From UBA2882 sp045542735 (lineage in GTDB: Bacteria; Bacillota; Clostridia; Lachnospirales; Lachnospiraceae), in assembly GCA_045542735.1 (NCBI GenBank), contig JAZQLQ010000026.1, positions 124,001 to 188,000 on the forward strand: DNA of 64,000 nt, written 5' to 3'. Shown here piece after piece: positions 8,843 to 17,151 of the stretch. The notes under the pieces were generated by a model, which saw only the letters and a list, made by a program, of their open reading frames with translations, searched no databases and was not told the origin of the DNA. A program made the translations under genes and the position numbers. Positions within the stretch are counted from its first letter, which is position 1. Each line of letters begins with the position of its first letter.

Positions 8843-9817
8843 TTAAGAAATTGCTCTTTCAAAGTCTTCAATAGATTCTGCTTTAGCAGCTTTTTTCATC
8901 CAGGACTTTAGCAAAGATATGTCGGTTTCCAATGTGATTTTGTCTTTTAATGCGTCCGGGATTTTGCCAAGGGACTCTAATACTTCCAGAATGAAATCAA
9001 TAGAATTATCTATGCGCCCTTCCTGCAGACCGGCTTGGTGCCCTTCTTGCAGACCGGCTTGGTGCCCTTCCTGAAGTCCGGCCGCATGTCCTTCTTTAAG
9101 CCCCCGATCGTGTCCATCCTGCCAGCCGTCGTATTGACCTTCGTTATATTTTTCTACAAATTCTTCCCACAACTGCATATATCTCACCCCGATTTCGGAA
9201 TTTTCCTGAACACTCTTTACATTTTGTTGTAAAGTAGAAAGTTTGTCATTAGTAAAAGATAAGGATTTCTCATTGGTATGCTCCATGTAATGAAGCAGGT
9301 CTATTAATTCCGGACGGACGCCTTCCGAATTGGTTCCATGAGTATTTAGAAAAATCCTGGTGGCATCATCCTCTAAACGTAATCCGGGAATTTCCAAACA
9401 CTGTCCTACAAAAGTGTAGCGATATAACCCATAACCAAAGAGATCAAAGGGGGCAATCAGGATAATGACGGAACGGTTCAATTTGTTAAAATCCGTATCG
9501 CCGGGTTTTAATAACTGGCTGTCTAACATGGCTTGATAATAGCGGGTCCGCTTCAATAGATTACCGGTGTTCTTTCTTTGTACCTCCGCATCATAAATGG
9601 TATCCTGTTCATCCATTGCCCAGATATCTACCTTGGCATAGCGATAGAGAGAGGACTTGCGAAGTTCCTTCTCCGTTTGGGGTAACCCTTTTAGCAAAAT
9701 ATCGTCCTCCAAGATAATATCCAGTATAATCTTTAGATTTTCCGGATTTTCCATGGTTTCTGCGAACAGAAAACGGTCTAAAAGGGTCAGTTCGTTTAAA
9801 GTTTTCTTTTGACTCAT
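8843..9817 (-). CDS. Rpn family recombination-promoting nuclease / PD-(D/E)XK transposase-like protein
   Basis: The product is 324 aa. The N-terminal 200 residues match the Rpn/YhgA-like PD-(D/E)XK fold: LLDRFLFAE opening, the putative metal ligand Asp64 in KVDIWA, then Glu78-Val-Gln80 in DAEVQRK. Members of this family cut DNA and promote RecA-independent recombination, or are domesticated transposase relatives. After the nuclease domain comes a tandem 8-residue repeat of the type GHQAGLQE, then a helical tail, an arrangement common in clostridial copies. AAAGGAG lies 8 bp before the ATG. A promoter is visible at 9872-9900. No transposon ends were found. Confidence 0.78.
   Translation of the reverse strand: MSQKKTLNELTLLDRFLFAETMENPENLKIILDIILEDDILLKGLPQTEKELRKSSLYRYAKVDIWAMDEQDTIYDAEVQRKNTGNLLKRTRYYQAMLDSQLLKPGDTDFNKLNRSVIILIAPFDLFGYGLYRYTFVGQCLEIPGLRLEDDATRIFLNTHGTNSEGVRPELIDLLHYMEHTNEKSLSFTNDKLSTLQQNVKSVQENSEIGVRYMQLWEEFVEKYNEGQYDGWQDGHDRGLKEGHAAGLQEGHQAGLQEGHQAGLQEGRIDNSIDFILEVLESLGKIPDALKDKITLETDISLLKSWMKKAAKAESIEDFERAIS
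9022..9117 (-). repeat. 24-bp tandem repeats coding for GHQAGLQE-type octapeptides
   Basis: Two nearly identical 24-bp units (9022-9045 and 9046-9069, one base different) are followed by two diverged units (9070-9093 and 9094-9117). They encode the periodic linker of the Rpn-type protein. Such repeats can change copy number by slippage without shifting frame. Confidence 0.85.
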
Positions 9818-9856
9818 AAACAGTCTCCTTTCTTTGGCAAAAGAGACTGGGAATCC

Positions 9857-9900
9857 TTGTATATATACAAAAGTATAGCAATGATGTGGTAGAAAAACAA
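9857..9900 (-). promoter_or_regulatory. Promoter of the Rpn-type gene with a 14-bp palindrome after the -10
   Basis: On the minus strand TTGTTT (9895-9900), a 17-bp spacer and TATACT (9872-9877) form a good promoter 55 bp ahead of the start codon. A perfect palindrome TTGTATATATACAA (9857-9870) covers the expected transcription start and could be an operator. Confidence 0.6.
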
Positions 9901-9933
9901 GACTCTTTTGCGAAATTTAGTTAAAAAATGTGG

Positions 9934-9961
9934 AATATTTTGACCGAACGGTCAGAATATT
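9934..9961. promoter_or_regulatory. 28-bp near-perfect palindrome resembling a TetR-family operator
   Basis: Two 13-bp arms around a central AA differ at one position only; the core is TGACCGAACGGTCA, the GACCGnnCGGTC pattern bound by many TetR-type repressors. No TetR gene is in the window, so the regulator, if any, acts from elsewhere. It lies between divergently transcribed genes, 34 bp upstream of the -35 of the Rpn-type gene and 125 bp upstream of the hydrolase -10. Confidence 0.6.
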
Positions 9962-9966
9962 GTGAA

Positions 9967-10018
9967 AAAACGCAAAATAGCAGGAAATGCTATTTCAGAT
10001 AAGGGATATCTGCGTTTT
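9967..10018. other. Compact three-way-junction inverted repeat element
   Basis: The outer arms AAAACG (9967-9972) and CGTTTT (10013-10018) enclose two perfect hairpins: AAATAGCA/TGCTATTT (9975-9982 with 9988-9995) and CAGATA/TATCTG (9996-10001 with 10007-10012). Forty of 52 bases pair. Read on the minus strand the outer stem ends in a run of T. It is followed by no gene of its own. It could be a small RNA domain, a terminator-like element or a degenerate mobile-element end. Confidence 0.5.
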
Positions 10019-10085
10019 GGAAGTTCAGTATAAAACAATATACGGAAAGATGCAAGCAGAAAATATAGGATAAAAAAAAAGAGTA

Positions 10086-10094
10086 TGGTATACT
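10086..10094 (+). promoter_or_regulatory. Extended -10 candidate for the alpha/beta hydrolase gene
   Basis: TGG followed by TATACT ends 30 bp before the ATG. The -35 region (TAGGAT at 10066-10071) is poor, consistent with an extended -10 promoter. Confidence 0.45.
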
Positions 10095-10124
10095 GGGCAT
10101 ATAGATGGAATAGAAGGTGGATAT

Positions 10125-10937
10125 ATGTTTTATAATGCCAAAAATAGCGTTCTCAAAATTGAAGATACGGACATGCATTACATTTCATTTGGAAATGGCC
10201 CGCAGAATCTTATTATGGTTCCCGGTTTGGGTGACGGATTAAAGACTGCCAAGGGTATGGCCTTGCCTTTTTCTATCATGTACAAGGATTTTGCCAAGGA
10301 ATATACGGTATATGTATTTAGCCGTAGAAATGTATTGCCACAAGGATTTACGACAAGAGATATGGCTAAAGATATTTATTTTGCCATGGAGTCTCTGGGA
10401 ATAAAGGACGCGCATGTCATCGGTGTATCTCAAGGTGGTATGATTGCACAGTATTTGGCCATTGATTATCCGGAAAAGGTTAAAAAATTGGTATTGATGG
10501 TGACGCTTTCCAGACAAAATCCTGTGGTGCAAGAGGTTATTTCCAAATGGATAGAGATGGCGAAGCAGGATCAATATGCCGAACTTATGATAGATACTGC
10601 AGAAAAATCATATACAGAAGTGCATCTGAAAAAAATGCGGCCAATGTATTCGCGTATTGGGAACATAGGAAAACCTAAGAGTTTTGACCGTTTTTTGGTT
10701 ATGGCAGATGCTTGTTTAGGTCATGATACATATGAAGAATTGGATAAAATTCAGTGCCCGACATTGGTAATAGGTGGTACAAAGGATCATATTGTCACGG
10801 GAGAAGCTTCTGAGGAAATGGCAGAGAGGATTTCAGACTGTGAATTATACATGTATGAAGGATATGGGCACGGTGTATATGAAGAGGAAAAAGATTGTTT
10901 TCTCCGTGTATTATTATTTTTACAACAAAACAGGTAA
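10125..10937 (+). CDS. Alpha/beta hydrolase
   Basis: The 270-aa product has the complete serine-hydrolase layout: an oxyanion-side motif GLGDG near residue 31, nucleophile elbow GVSQGG with Ser102, an acid residue at Asp221 in GGTKDHIV, and His249 in YGHGVYEE. No signal peptide is present, so it should be cytoplasmic. The substrate (an ester, lactone or similar) cannot be told. AGAAGGTGG lies 7 bp before the ATG. It is transcribed away from the Rpn-type gene and is separated from the next gene by 79 bp with no clear terminator. Confidence 0.85.
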   Translation: MFYNAKNSVLKIEDTDMHYISFGNGPQNLIMVPGLGDGLKTAKGMALPFSIMYKDFAKEYTVYVFSRRNVLPQGFTTRDMAKDIYFAMESLGIKDAHVIGVSQGGMIAQYLAIDYPEKVKKLVLMVTLSRQNPVVQEVISKWIEMAKQDQYAELMIDTAEKSYTEVHLKKMRPMYSRIGNIGKPKSFDRFLVMADACLGHDTYEELDKIQCPTLVIGGTKDHIVTGEASEEMAERISDCELYMYEGYGHGVYEEEKDCFLRVLLFLQQNR

Positions 10938-11016
10938 AAGTTGCAACGATTAATAGGAATTCAAAGTTTTATTTTTGAAACCAATTTTAATCATGTAACA
11001 AGCGGAGGATATTTTA

Positions 11017-11583
11017 ATGAAAAAAGAAATTCGTAAAATGCATTTTTATGCCATTCTAAAGATTATTATACCCATTGCTCTTATGGTACTCATCATATGG
11101 ATGGCAATAGATATGGGAGATGACGTTGCCGGCATTGTTGTAAGTGTCTGTTGGGGAATAGGCGCATTGATTTATATTGTTTCCGGAATCGTCATGTTAA
11201 AAAACGGTGCCAAGGAAGCCAGGGAATATATAAAAAACTATCCCGGTGGTGAAGATGCGTTGGATGAAGAATATAAACGGGCACAGAATTTTGGAAGAAT
11301 CCGTGTAGGTGAAAGACATGTATTTATTAACGCTTCCAATGATTTTTATATCTTTCCGCTGGAGGATGTACAAAGTATATATGCTTTGCGCTTTGGACAT
11401 AATCCGGCAAAAGGACGTCCGGGATATTATTATGTTTTTATTAAATCTGTAAAAATGGATTACCGGGTAAAAGCCTATTATGCATTTAAAGACTCCGCTA
11501 TGGAAGTCATGGAATATTTAAAAGCGTGTACCGGTATTGAGGGTGAAATCAGGGAAGATGAAGAAACAGGAGATGAAATCTAA
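11017..11583 (+). CDS. Hypothetical membrane protein with two N-terminal helices
   Basis: The product is 188 aa and is not recognised. Two hydrophobic segments (about 9-30 and 37-63) form a hairpin, and the remaining 120 residues are mixed alpha/beta and probably cytoplasmic, in a layout like small PH-domain-like membrane proteins. GCGGAGG stands 10 bp before the ATG. Its last 26 bp overlap the start of the metallophosphoesterase gene. It opens a run of eight same-strand genes reaching 17118. Confidence 0.6.
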   Translation: MKKEIRKMHFYAILKIIIPIALMVLIIWMAIDMGDDVAGIVVSVCWGIGALIYIVSGIVMLKNGAKEAREYIKNYPGGEDALDEEYKRAQNFGRIRVGERHVFINASNDFYIFPLEDVQSIYALRFGHNPAKGRPGYYYVFIKSVKMDYRVKAYYAFKDSAMEVMEYLKACTGIEGEIREDEETGDEI

Positions 11584-12409
11584 AACAAAACGGATTTTAA
11601 TTATTTTCATATTGCTTATTTTACTTACGGGATTTTGTATTGTGCAAAATAGTTACCTTGTGACAACTCATTACACATATGTAAGTGAAAAAATATCCGA
11701 AGATCTTGTAGGATATCGGATTGTCCAAATATCGGATTTGCATAATGCGACTTTTGGAAAAGACAATCAGCGTTTGGTGAAAAAAATAGAAGGATTGAAC
11801 CCGGATATGATTGTAATCACCGGAGACGTGGTGGATTCCAACCGGACAGATGTGGATGTGGCAATAGACTTTGCCGAAGAGGTAACTAATATATGTCCTA
11901 CTTACTATGTTACAGGTAATCATGAAAACTGGTTGAGTGCGGAAGATAAGAAAAGGTTGTTAAGCGGTTTATCTGACGCAGGAGTTATTTGTCTTTCGGA
12001 TGAAGCCATGGATATTCAGGTGAAAAACAGCACTTTTACTTTGATTGGGTTGAATGATGAAAGTCTCAGAGGAAATACCTTGCAAAATCTGGTAAAAAAA
12101 CAAGATGAAGAGCAACTGCAGATATTGTTGGCACACGAGCCACAGTATTTGGAAAAATATGCTGCAGCCAAGGTGGATTTGGTATTAACCGGACACGCCC
12201 ACGGCGGACAGTTTCGGATTCCTTTTGTAGGTGGATTGGTTGCGCCGGATCAAGGAATCTTTCCTGAGTATACAGAAGGTGAGCATGTAGATGGACAAAC
12301 GACGATGATTATAAGCAGAGGTCTGGGTAACAGTGTGGTACCGCTTAGATTGTTTAATTTGCCGGAGATTGTTTGTATTGATTTAGGTGAAAGGGAAACT
12401 AATGAATAA
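11558..12409 (+). CDS. Membrane-anchored metallophosphoesterase (YkuE/YaeI-like)
   Basis: The product is 283 aa. One N-terminal signal-anchor helix is followed by the five calcineurin-like metal-binding motifs: ISDLH, GDVVDSN, GNHEN, an H in LLAHEP and GHAHGG. This subgroup sits outside the membrane and cleaves phosphoesters or pyrophosphates of lipids; YaeI/YkuE-type enzymes are often linked to envelope lipids. The ATG at 11558 is preferred to the TTG at 11537, although the Shine-Dalgarno (AGGGA) is close. It overlaps genes on both sides, which indicates an operon. Confidence 0.82.
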   Translation: MKKQEMKSKTKRILIIFILLILLTGFCIVQNSYLVTTHYTYVSEKISEDLVGYRIVQISDLHNATFGKDNQRLVKKIEGLNPDMIVITGDVVDSNRTDVDVAIDFAEEVTNICPTYYVTGNHENWLSAEDKKRLLSGLSDAGVICLSDEAMDIQVKNSTFTLIGLNDESLRGNTLQNLVKKQDEEQLQILLAHEPQYLEKYAAAKVDLVLTGHAHGGQFRIPFVGGLVAPDQGIFPEYTEGEHVDGQTTMIISRGLGNSVVPLRLFNLPEIVCIDLGERETNE

Positions 12410-13958
12410 ATTAAGGAAAAGAAGCAGTTTATATACTCTTATCATAAGTCTTGCTTTATTACTTTCATTGGCGGGCTGCAAAGAAGATGGCATTATCAGA
12501 GGTTACACGGAGGAGCAACTTTTAGAGACCCATGAAAAGGTAGTGGAGATATGGTACTCCAACGGAGGTGAAACAGATAATACATCCGATTATTGGGTGT
12601 ATAATCACTACACTGTTTATTATGATAAAACCATAGATGTGGAGATAAAGTACAATCTCAGTGATTTAGTGGTGGACGAAGAGCTTAATCTGTCAGAGGA
12701 AGATTATGAGCTATTGATGGATTTTCTAAAGAGCAAGGATTGTATACAAGGAAGCGAATCGGATACCAGCGCATCTGACGCGCCCGGTGCCTCTATAACA
12801 TTCTATACACCAAATGGTGAAGAATGGAGCTCCTTCGAGGGAACATGGCCGACGGAGAAATATCAAGAGATATATAGCATGTTAAAGGCGTATGTGCCGG
12901 AATATGAGCAGCCGGAGCTTTATCCCAAGGAAGCGCCTAAAGTTGAGGAAGAAGATGTTGTGACCGTGCCGGGGGAACATCTTGGTCTATATGTTACATA
13001 TATTTATGAAGAGTACAGTGACTTAGATTATGTTTATACCTATTATGATATGGATAAGGATGGACTGGGTGAATTGTGTATTCGGCGTGGCGGAACAGAG
13101 GACGGTTCCGGCAGAGTTATAAAATATGTAGATGGAGGATTACAGATCTTTTATCAAGAAGAATTTCCCAAAGGGGCTTTAGAAGAAACCTGGTCTGTGA
13201 CAAGTGAATTTGTTGATGATTCAGAAGATGAAGAGATGATACATCACGGCATTTCGGTGTATGTTGACCAAAACGAATATGGTCAAAATAGTTTTTGGTA
13301 TGCAGATAAAGAAACTTTTCTTGAAAGTGCCGGATTTATAAATGATGAGCCCTTTTACCAATTCTATAATGAAGATGGAAGTGAAAGGTTGGATTTTTAC
13401 TATGATGAAGAAACGGAAGAAGGGTGTGGTATCCGTTATTATGAACGTGACCCTACAACTTTTTTCACCACAGGAATGTATGGCTTTACCTTTCAGGGAG
13501 CAGAGATAGTTGAATCGGATAAAGAGGTTGTTGATTACTTTTCGACAGTTTCTGTAGAAGGTTATATCGGAGAAGATGCAGCAAAAGATTATGAAGAGAA
13601 CAGGGAATATGATGATGAGGGAAGATTGATGCATTTTGATTCAATCGGTATTTTGCGAGATGAGGAAGATGCAGAGTCAGAAACTATTTTGTGGATTGAT
13701 TATGAATACCATCAAAATGGAAATTTGAAACATCGTATATATTATCATAACAGTTATATATTCGGAACCGGATGTTCAACTTGGGAAAGTTCATTTGATG
13801 AGAATGGGCGCGTCCAATGGGAAGATAAATATATCACCCATGGCAATCTGGATTACTATTATATGTATGAGGGAGATGACCAAAGGCCCAAATATGTGTT
13901 GGAGTTAGATAACAATATGGGAAGTTGGATTCCTCAATTCATACAGTACGGAGGATGA
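12402..13958 (+). CDS. Hypothetical lipoprotein
   Basis: The 518-aa product carries a lipoprotein signal with the lipobox LAGC and Cys26, so it should be anchored on the outer face of the membrane. The body is acidic and rich in Tyr and Asp, with YD/MORN-like stretches near the C-terminus (patterns such as DENGR and HQNGNLK). No enzyme motif is visible. The ATG at 12402 is chosen because the signal peptide begins there; the GTG at 12387 would only add five residues. It overlaps the metallophosphoesterase by 8 bp and is followed after 3 bp by the next gene. Confidence 0.7.
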   Translation: MNKLRKRSSLYTLIISLALLLSLAGCKEDGIIRGYTEEQLLETHEKVVEIWYSNGGETDNTSDYWVYNHYTVYYDKTIDVEIKYNLSDLVVDEELNLSEEDYELLMDFLKSKDCIQGSESDTSASDAPGASITFYTPNGEEWSSFEGTWPTEKYQEIYSMLKAYVPEYEQPELYPKEAPKVEEEDVVTVPGEHLGLYVTYIYEEYSDLDYVYTYYDMDKDGLGELCIRRGGTEDGSGRVIKYVDGGLQIFYQEEFPKGALEETWSVTSEFVDDSEDEEMIHHGISVYVDQNEYGQNSFWYADKETFLESAGFINDEPFYQFYNEDGSERLDFYYDEETEEGCGIRYYERDPTTFFTTGMYGFTFQGAEIVESDKEVVDYFSTVSVEGYIGEDAAKDYEENREYDDEGRLMHFDSIGILRDEEDAESETILWIDYEYHQNGNLKHRIYYHNSYIFGTGCSTWESSFDENGRVQWEDKYITHGNLDYYYMYEGDDQRPKYVLELDNNMGSWIPQFIQYGG

Positions 13959-13961
13959 TTT

Positions 13962-14561
13962 ATGGATTTTGAAATATGGATGTTTATCAGAAATTTAATC
14001 ATTACATTATTTGTGATCGCCATACCCTTATCTATTATGGGACTTGTGAAATATACATATAAAAGACGGGCGTTAGCTGTTGTTAACAACATGCCTGCAG
14101 AGATTCAAAATTTGTTACGCCACCCTGCGGTTTGTAAGGAAGCATCGGGAATTCAGAGGTTGAAATATATTAAGAAAAATATAATCTTTGGTATTTTGGT
14201 ATTTGTTGTGCTGGTAGGTTATGGTGCATTCCGTACCTTTATAGAAAACGGAACCATAGATATTAAGGTATATGTCGGTGTATCCTTAGTGATATTGGCT
14301 TTTATCCTTGTATTTATTATCCGGGACATCCTTCGCGTGGCTCCTTGGTCTGAAGCGTATCAGATTAAAGCAGTGACTTGTTTTGCCACAGGAGACGGTA
14401 GAGAGTGTTTTGTATGTTATTATGATTTTGCGGACGGTGACTTCTCCGCCGGCGGGATTCCCATTTCCAGATGGAAAAAATCATCTATTCAAGGCGGACA
14501 GGTAGTGGACGTCTTGGCAGTTATCAAAGGAAATAAAGTGAAAGTGATTGATATTTTATGA
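13962..14561 (+). CDS. Hypothetical membrane protein
   Basis: The product is 199 aa and is not recognised. Three hydrophobic segments (about 8-28, 72-90 and 103-123) are followed by a C-terminal soluble part of about 70 residues. ACGGAGG precedes the ATG by 7 bp. The gene ends with an ATGA overlap onto the next one, so it is part of the same operon. No homologue is inferred. Confidence 0.6.
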   Translation: MDFEIWMFIRNLIITLFVIAIPLSIMGLVKYTYKRRALAVVNNMPAEIQNLLRHPAVCKEASGIQRLKYIKKNIIFGILVFVVLVGYGAFRTFIENGTIDIKVYVGVSLVILAFILVFIIRDILRVAPWSEAYQIKAVTCFATGDGRECFVCYYDFADGDFSAGGIPISRWKKSSIQGGQVVDVLAVIKGNKVKVIDIL

Positions 14562-15100
14562 AAAAACCAATTATTGTAGGAGTTGCTATATTGGTTCCCG
14601 TAATCATTATTGGAGCATTATGGTTTCTGATGTTTGGTGCGTATACCTTAAAGGGAGAACGTTATCTGAACAGTAAGTGGGATGGAACCAAGGATTACTT
14701 TAATCAAAATAATATTGGCAATTATGAAGAGTTTACATTTCAGATCCATCATAAGACGATGTTGATATTTGAAAGCGATGCTACAACATTGGTAGCAACC
14801 TATTCTCCCGAAGAATACCAAAAGCAGGTTGAAAAAATAAAAACCGAGATTTCTTTCTTAAAAGGAGAAAACGGCGATATCTATGGTGATTTTGAAATGG
14901 GAGAGTGGCACTTTGAGGTTTGTGATTTTGAAGAGTGCATATATCCGAAGGATTTTGCCATGATAGCCTTTTGTGAGGAATCAAATCAAATTGCTTATTT
15001 AGAGTTTTACGATATGGATTTGGATACTCTTTCCGGTGGAAAAAATGGAGAAACTATGCCGGCATTTGTGAGAAGTTATTTCCGTTATCGGTTTGTGTGA
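14558..15100 (+). CDS. Hypothetical membrane-anchored protein
   Basis: The product is 180 aa and is not recognised. One N-terminal hydrophobic segment (about 6-28) would anchor a soluble extracytoplasmic domain of about 150 residues rich in aromatic and acidic residues. It overlaps the preceding gene by 4 bp. A 129-bp gap without clear features follows before the DUF218 gene. Confidence 0.6.
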   Translation: MKKPIIVGVAILVPVIIIGALWFLMFGAYTLKGERYLNSKWDGTKDYFNQNNIGNYEEFTFQIHHKTMLIFESDATTLVATYSPEEYQKQVEKIKTEISFLKGENGDIYGDFEMGEWHFEVCDFEECIYPKDFAMIAFCEESNQIAYLEFYDMDLDTLSGGKNGETMPAFVRSYFRYRFV

Positions 15101-15229
15101 GAATAAACCATTGAAGGGAAAACAAAAATGAACAATATTTTTAAAATTGATGTAGAACATATCATTAGAAGAATATAAGAAGGAAGTATACAAATTGGAA
15201 CGAATGGTATAGAAGAAGAAAAGAATAGC

Positions 15230-15844
15230 ATGATAGACATGAAAAAAATGTATGTTAAATACTCAAAAGATCTTTTTTGCATAGTGTTTTTCCTTATAGT
15301 CCTATACAGTATCCTCAACACCCTAAGCATTTGGAGCTACGCCAAGATTGATGAAACGCGGTCGGCGGATGTTGCCATTATTCTTGGAGCGGCTACGGAT
15401 GGAAGAGAAGTTTCTCCGGTATTTGAAGAAAGATTGAATCACGGGATATGGTTGTATGAAAACGGTTATGTGGAAAAGATTATCTTAACCGGTGGCTATG
15501 GAGAAGGAAATGACAGATCGGACGCCGACATAGCAAAGGAATATGTCATTGCCAATGGAATACCTCAAGAGAATGTTTTGCTGGAAGAACAGTCAACTAT
15601 TACAGAAGAAAATCTGGAAAATGCGAAAGTCATTATGGATCAGGAAGGATATAATATAGCGCTTATTGTCAGTGATCCATTACATATGAAGCGTGCCATG
15701 CTGATGTCGGAAGACTATGGGATAATTGCATATAGCTCACCCACATCAACCAGTGCATATGTGACCATGAAAAGTAAATTGCCATTCTTGGCAAGAGAGG
15801 TATTCTTTTATACAGGATATCAATTGGTGCGGATTTGGAGATAA
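15230..15844 (+). CDS. DUF218 family protein (YdcF/SanA/ElyC-like)
   Basis: The product is 204 aa with one N-terminal membrane helix and then a DUF218 domain: VAIILGAA, ERLNHGIWLYENG, ILTGGYG, NGIPQENVLLEE, TEENLENAK and VSDPLHMKRA. Family members such as SanA and ElyC act at the envelope and influence the barrier or peptidoglycan precursor handling, though the reaction is not settled. The Shine-Dalgarno is weak, and an alternative ATG lies at 15239. Its stop is 14 bp before the next start. Confidence 0.78.
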   Translation: MIDMKKMYVKYSKDLFCIVFFLIVLYSILNTLSIWSYAKIDETRSADVAIILGAATDGREVSPVFEERLNHGIWLYENGYVEKIILTGGYGEGNDRSDADIAKEYVIANGIPQENVLLEEQSTITEENLENAKVIMDQEGYNIALIVSDPLHMKRAMLMSEDYGIIAYSSPTSTSAYVTMKSKLPFLAREVFFYTGYQLVRIWR

Positions 15845-15858
15845 AAGGAAGTGAAATT

Positions 15859-16359
15859 GTGAAAAAGAAAAGCCACAATGGTTGGGCCATTTTTTTATAT
15901 ATACTAGCAGGTATCACTGCATTTCCAATAGTATCTATGGCAGTAACGTGTCTCCTGATCCTTGGATATTCTTTTTTTGATGATAGTAATGTGCCGGACT
16001 ATATTGTTCAGCAGATTGTGGAATCCCCAGATGAGGAGTATCAGGTAGAGGTTGTGACTTCCTCTCAAGGAGCACTCGGAGGTGCGACAGATATATATTT
16101 AGTTAATACAGACCAGGATCAATTGTCAGTTGTTGGTGAAACCCTATGTTCAAAAGGGGAACGAGTTGCGTCATGCAATTGGATGGATCATCAAAGAATG
16201 GAGATTCAATGGTTGGAGAGCAAAGAGTTTCGGATTATTATTGATTATGATAATTCGGATCAGATAAATTGTAAAAATGTTGATTTTTCATCCGGAGAAA
16301 TTGTTGCAAGTGATTGGTATATACAAGAAAAAAATACTGATGAGGCAAAGAAACTGTGA
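15859..16359 (+). CDS. Hypothetical protein, DUF5412-like
   Basis: The product is 166 aa with one N-terminal hydrophobic segment (about 8-30) and a small beta-rich extracytoplasmic domain with a VVTSSQGALGGAT stretch; it brings DUF5412-type proteins to mind, at modest confidence. The GTG at 15859 is chosen because AAGGAAG lies 7 bp upstream, and a longer reading from the TTG at 15835 would overlap the previous gene. It is probably part of the 11-17 kb operon. Confidence 0.6.
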   Translation: MKKKSHNGWAIFLYILAGITAFPIVSMAVTCLLILGYSFFDDSNVPDYIVQQIVESPDEEYQVEVVTSSQGALGGATDIYLVNTDQDQLSVVGETLCSKGERVASCNWMDHQRMEIQWLESKEFRIIIDYDNSDQINCKNVDFSSGEIVASDWYIQEKNTDEAKKL

Positions 16360-16377
16360 TGGAAAGGGACGTTTAGA

Positions 16378-17118
16378 ATGAGAGAGACGCTGAAGAAAAA
16401 TAAACAACTTATTATTGTGCTCATTAGTGTTTTAGCTGTCTATCTGATTTTTCGTATAGTCATAAACATATGGGTAGAAAGAAAAATCACTATTATAGAA
16501 GAGCAATTAAATGAAAAATACGGAATTGAATTTGAGGAAAGTGGTTTTGTTAGTGAAGCGGCTGAAGAGGTACTTCTATATGAATATCATGGGCGGATAG
16601 AAGACTTTTCATATGCAATGTTTGTTGATACCGGAGCGGAACGAAAAAGCATTGTTATTTTAAATGATAAGTTAGAATATGTAGCAGATACTTATGCCTA
16701 TTATCATTACCATGAGGCGGTTGATAATCATACACGTGAAATATTGGATCAATATCTGGAATGCTATTATTTGGATGAGGGATTAAAAACAGCGTTAAAT
16801 TTTACTTGTCCTATAAAAAAGGAACATTCAGAAGATTTGAGTCAATTGATGGAGTCGTTACCTATATATACATATCTGAACAATGATGTGGAATATGGTC
16901 TGGTAATAGAAGAAAGTGTATCGGAAGAAGAGTTATCAATCTTATATCAGGCGTTGAAAGAAAGTAAGTATCCAATCGGAATCCGTATATATAAAACGAA
17001 CAGGGAAAAAATAGAAGCCTATAAGGAATCAAAGGAACCATATAGTTCTGATTTGCGGGAAGAGAGTGAACAATTTTATCACCCTTCATGTTGGTATGAA
17101 TGGAATGAAGAGGAATAA
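16378..17118 (+). CDS. Hypothetical membrane-anchored protein
   Basis: The product is 246 aa and is not recognised. One N-terminal helix (about 11-33) anchors a soluble acidic domain with many Glu and Tyr residues. GGAAAGGGA lies 9 bp before the ATG. It is the last gene of the run, and a strong bidirectional terminator follows 6 bp after the stop. Confidence 0.6.
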   Translation: MRETLKKNKQLIIVLISVLAVYLIFRIVINIWVERKITIIEEQLNEKYGIEFEESGFVSEAAEEVLLYEYHGRIEDFSYAMFVDTGAERKSIVILNDKLEYVADTYAYYHYHEAVDNHTREILDQYLECYYLDEGLKTALNFTCPIKKEHSEDLSQLMESLPIYTYLNNDVEYGLVIEESVSEEELSILYQALKESKYPIGIRIYKTNREKIEAYKESKEPYSSDLREESEQFYHPSCWYEWNEEE

Positions 17119-17123
17119 TAACA

Positions 17124-17151
17124 AAAGCGTAATCATTCACGATTACGCTTT
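17124..17151. terminator. Bidirectional terminator between convergent genes
   Basis: AAAGCGTAATC and GATTACGCTTT make a perfect 11-bp stem with a 6-nt loop. The last 9 bases of the stem are the end of the minus-strand PlsC-like gene, including its stop codon. Confidence 0.88.

Noticed and set aside
8843..9817. Rpn-type gene as part of an insertion sequence
   Set aside because: No terminal inverted repeats or target duplications were found around it; the palindrome at 9934 is operator-like and not matched at the other side.
15128..15178. 16-codon frame in the 129-bp gap before the DUF218 gene
   Set aside because: GGGAAAAC before its ATG is a weak ribosome site, and nothing else supports it.
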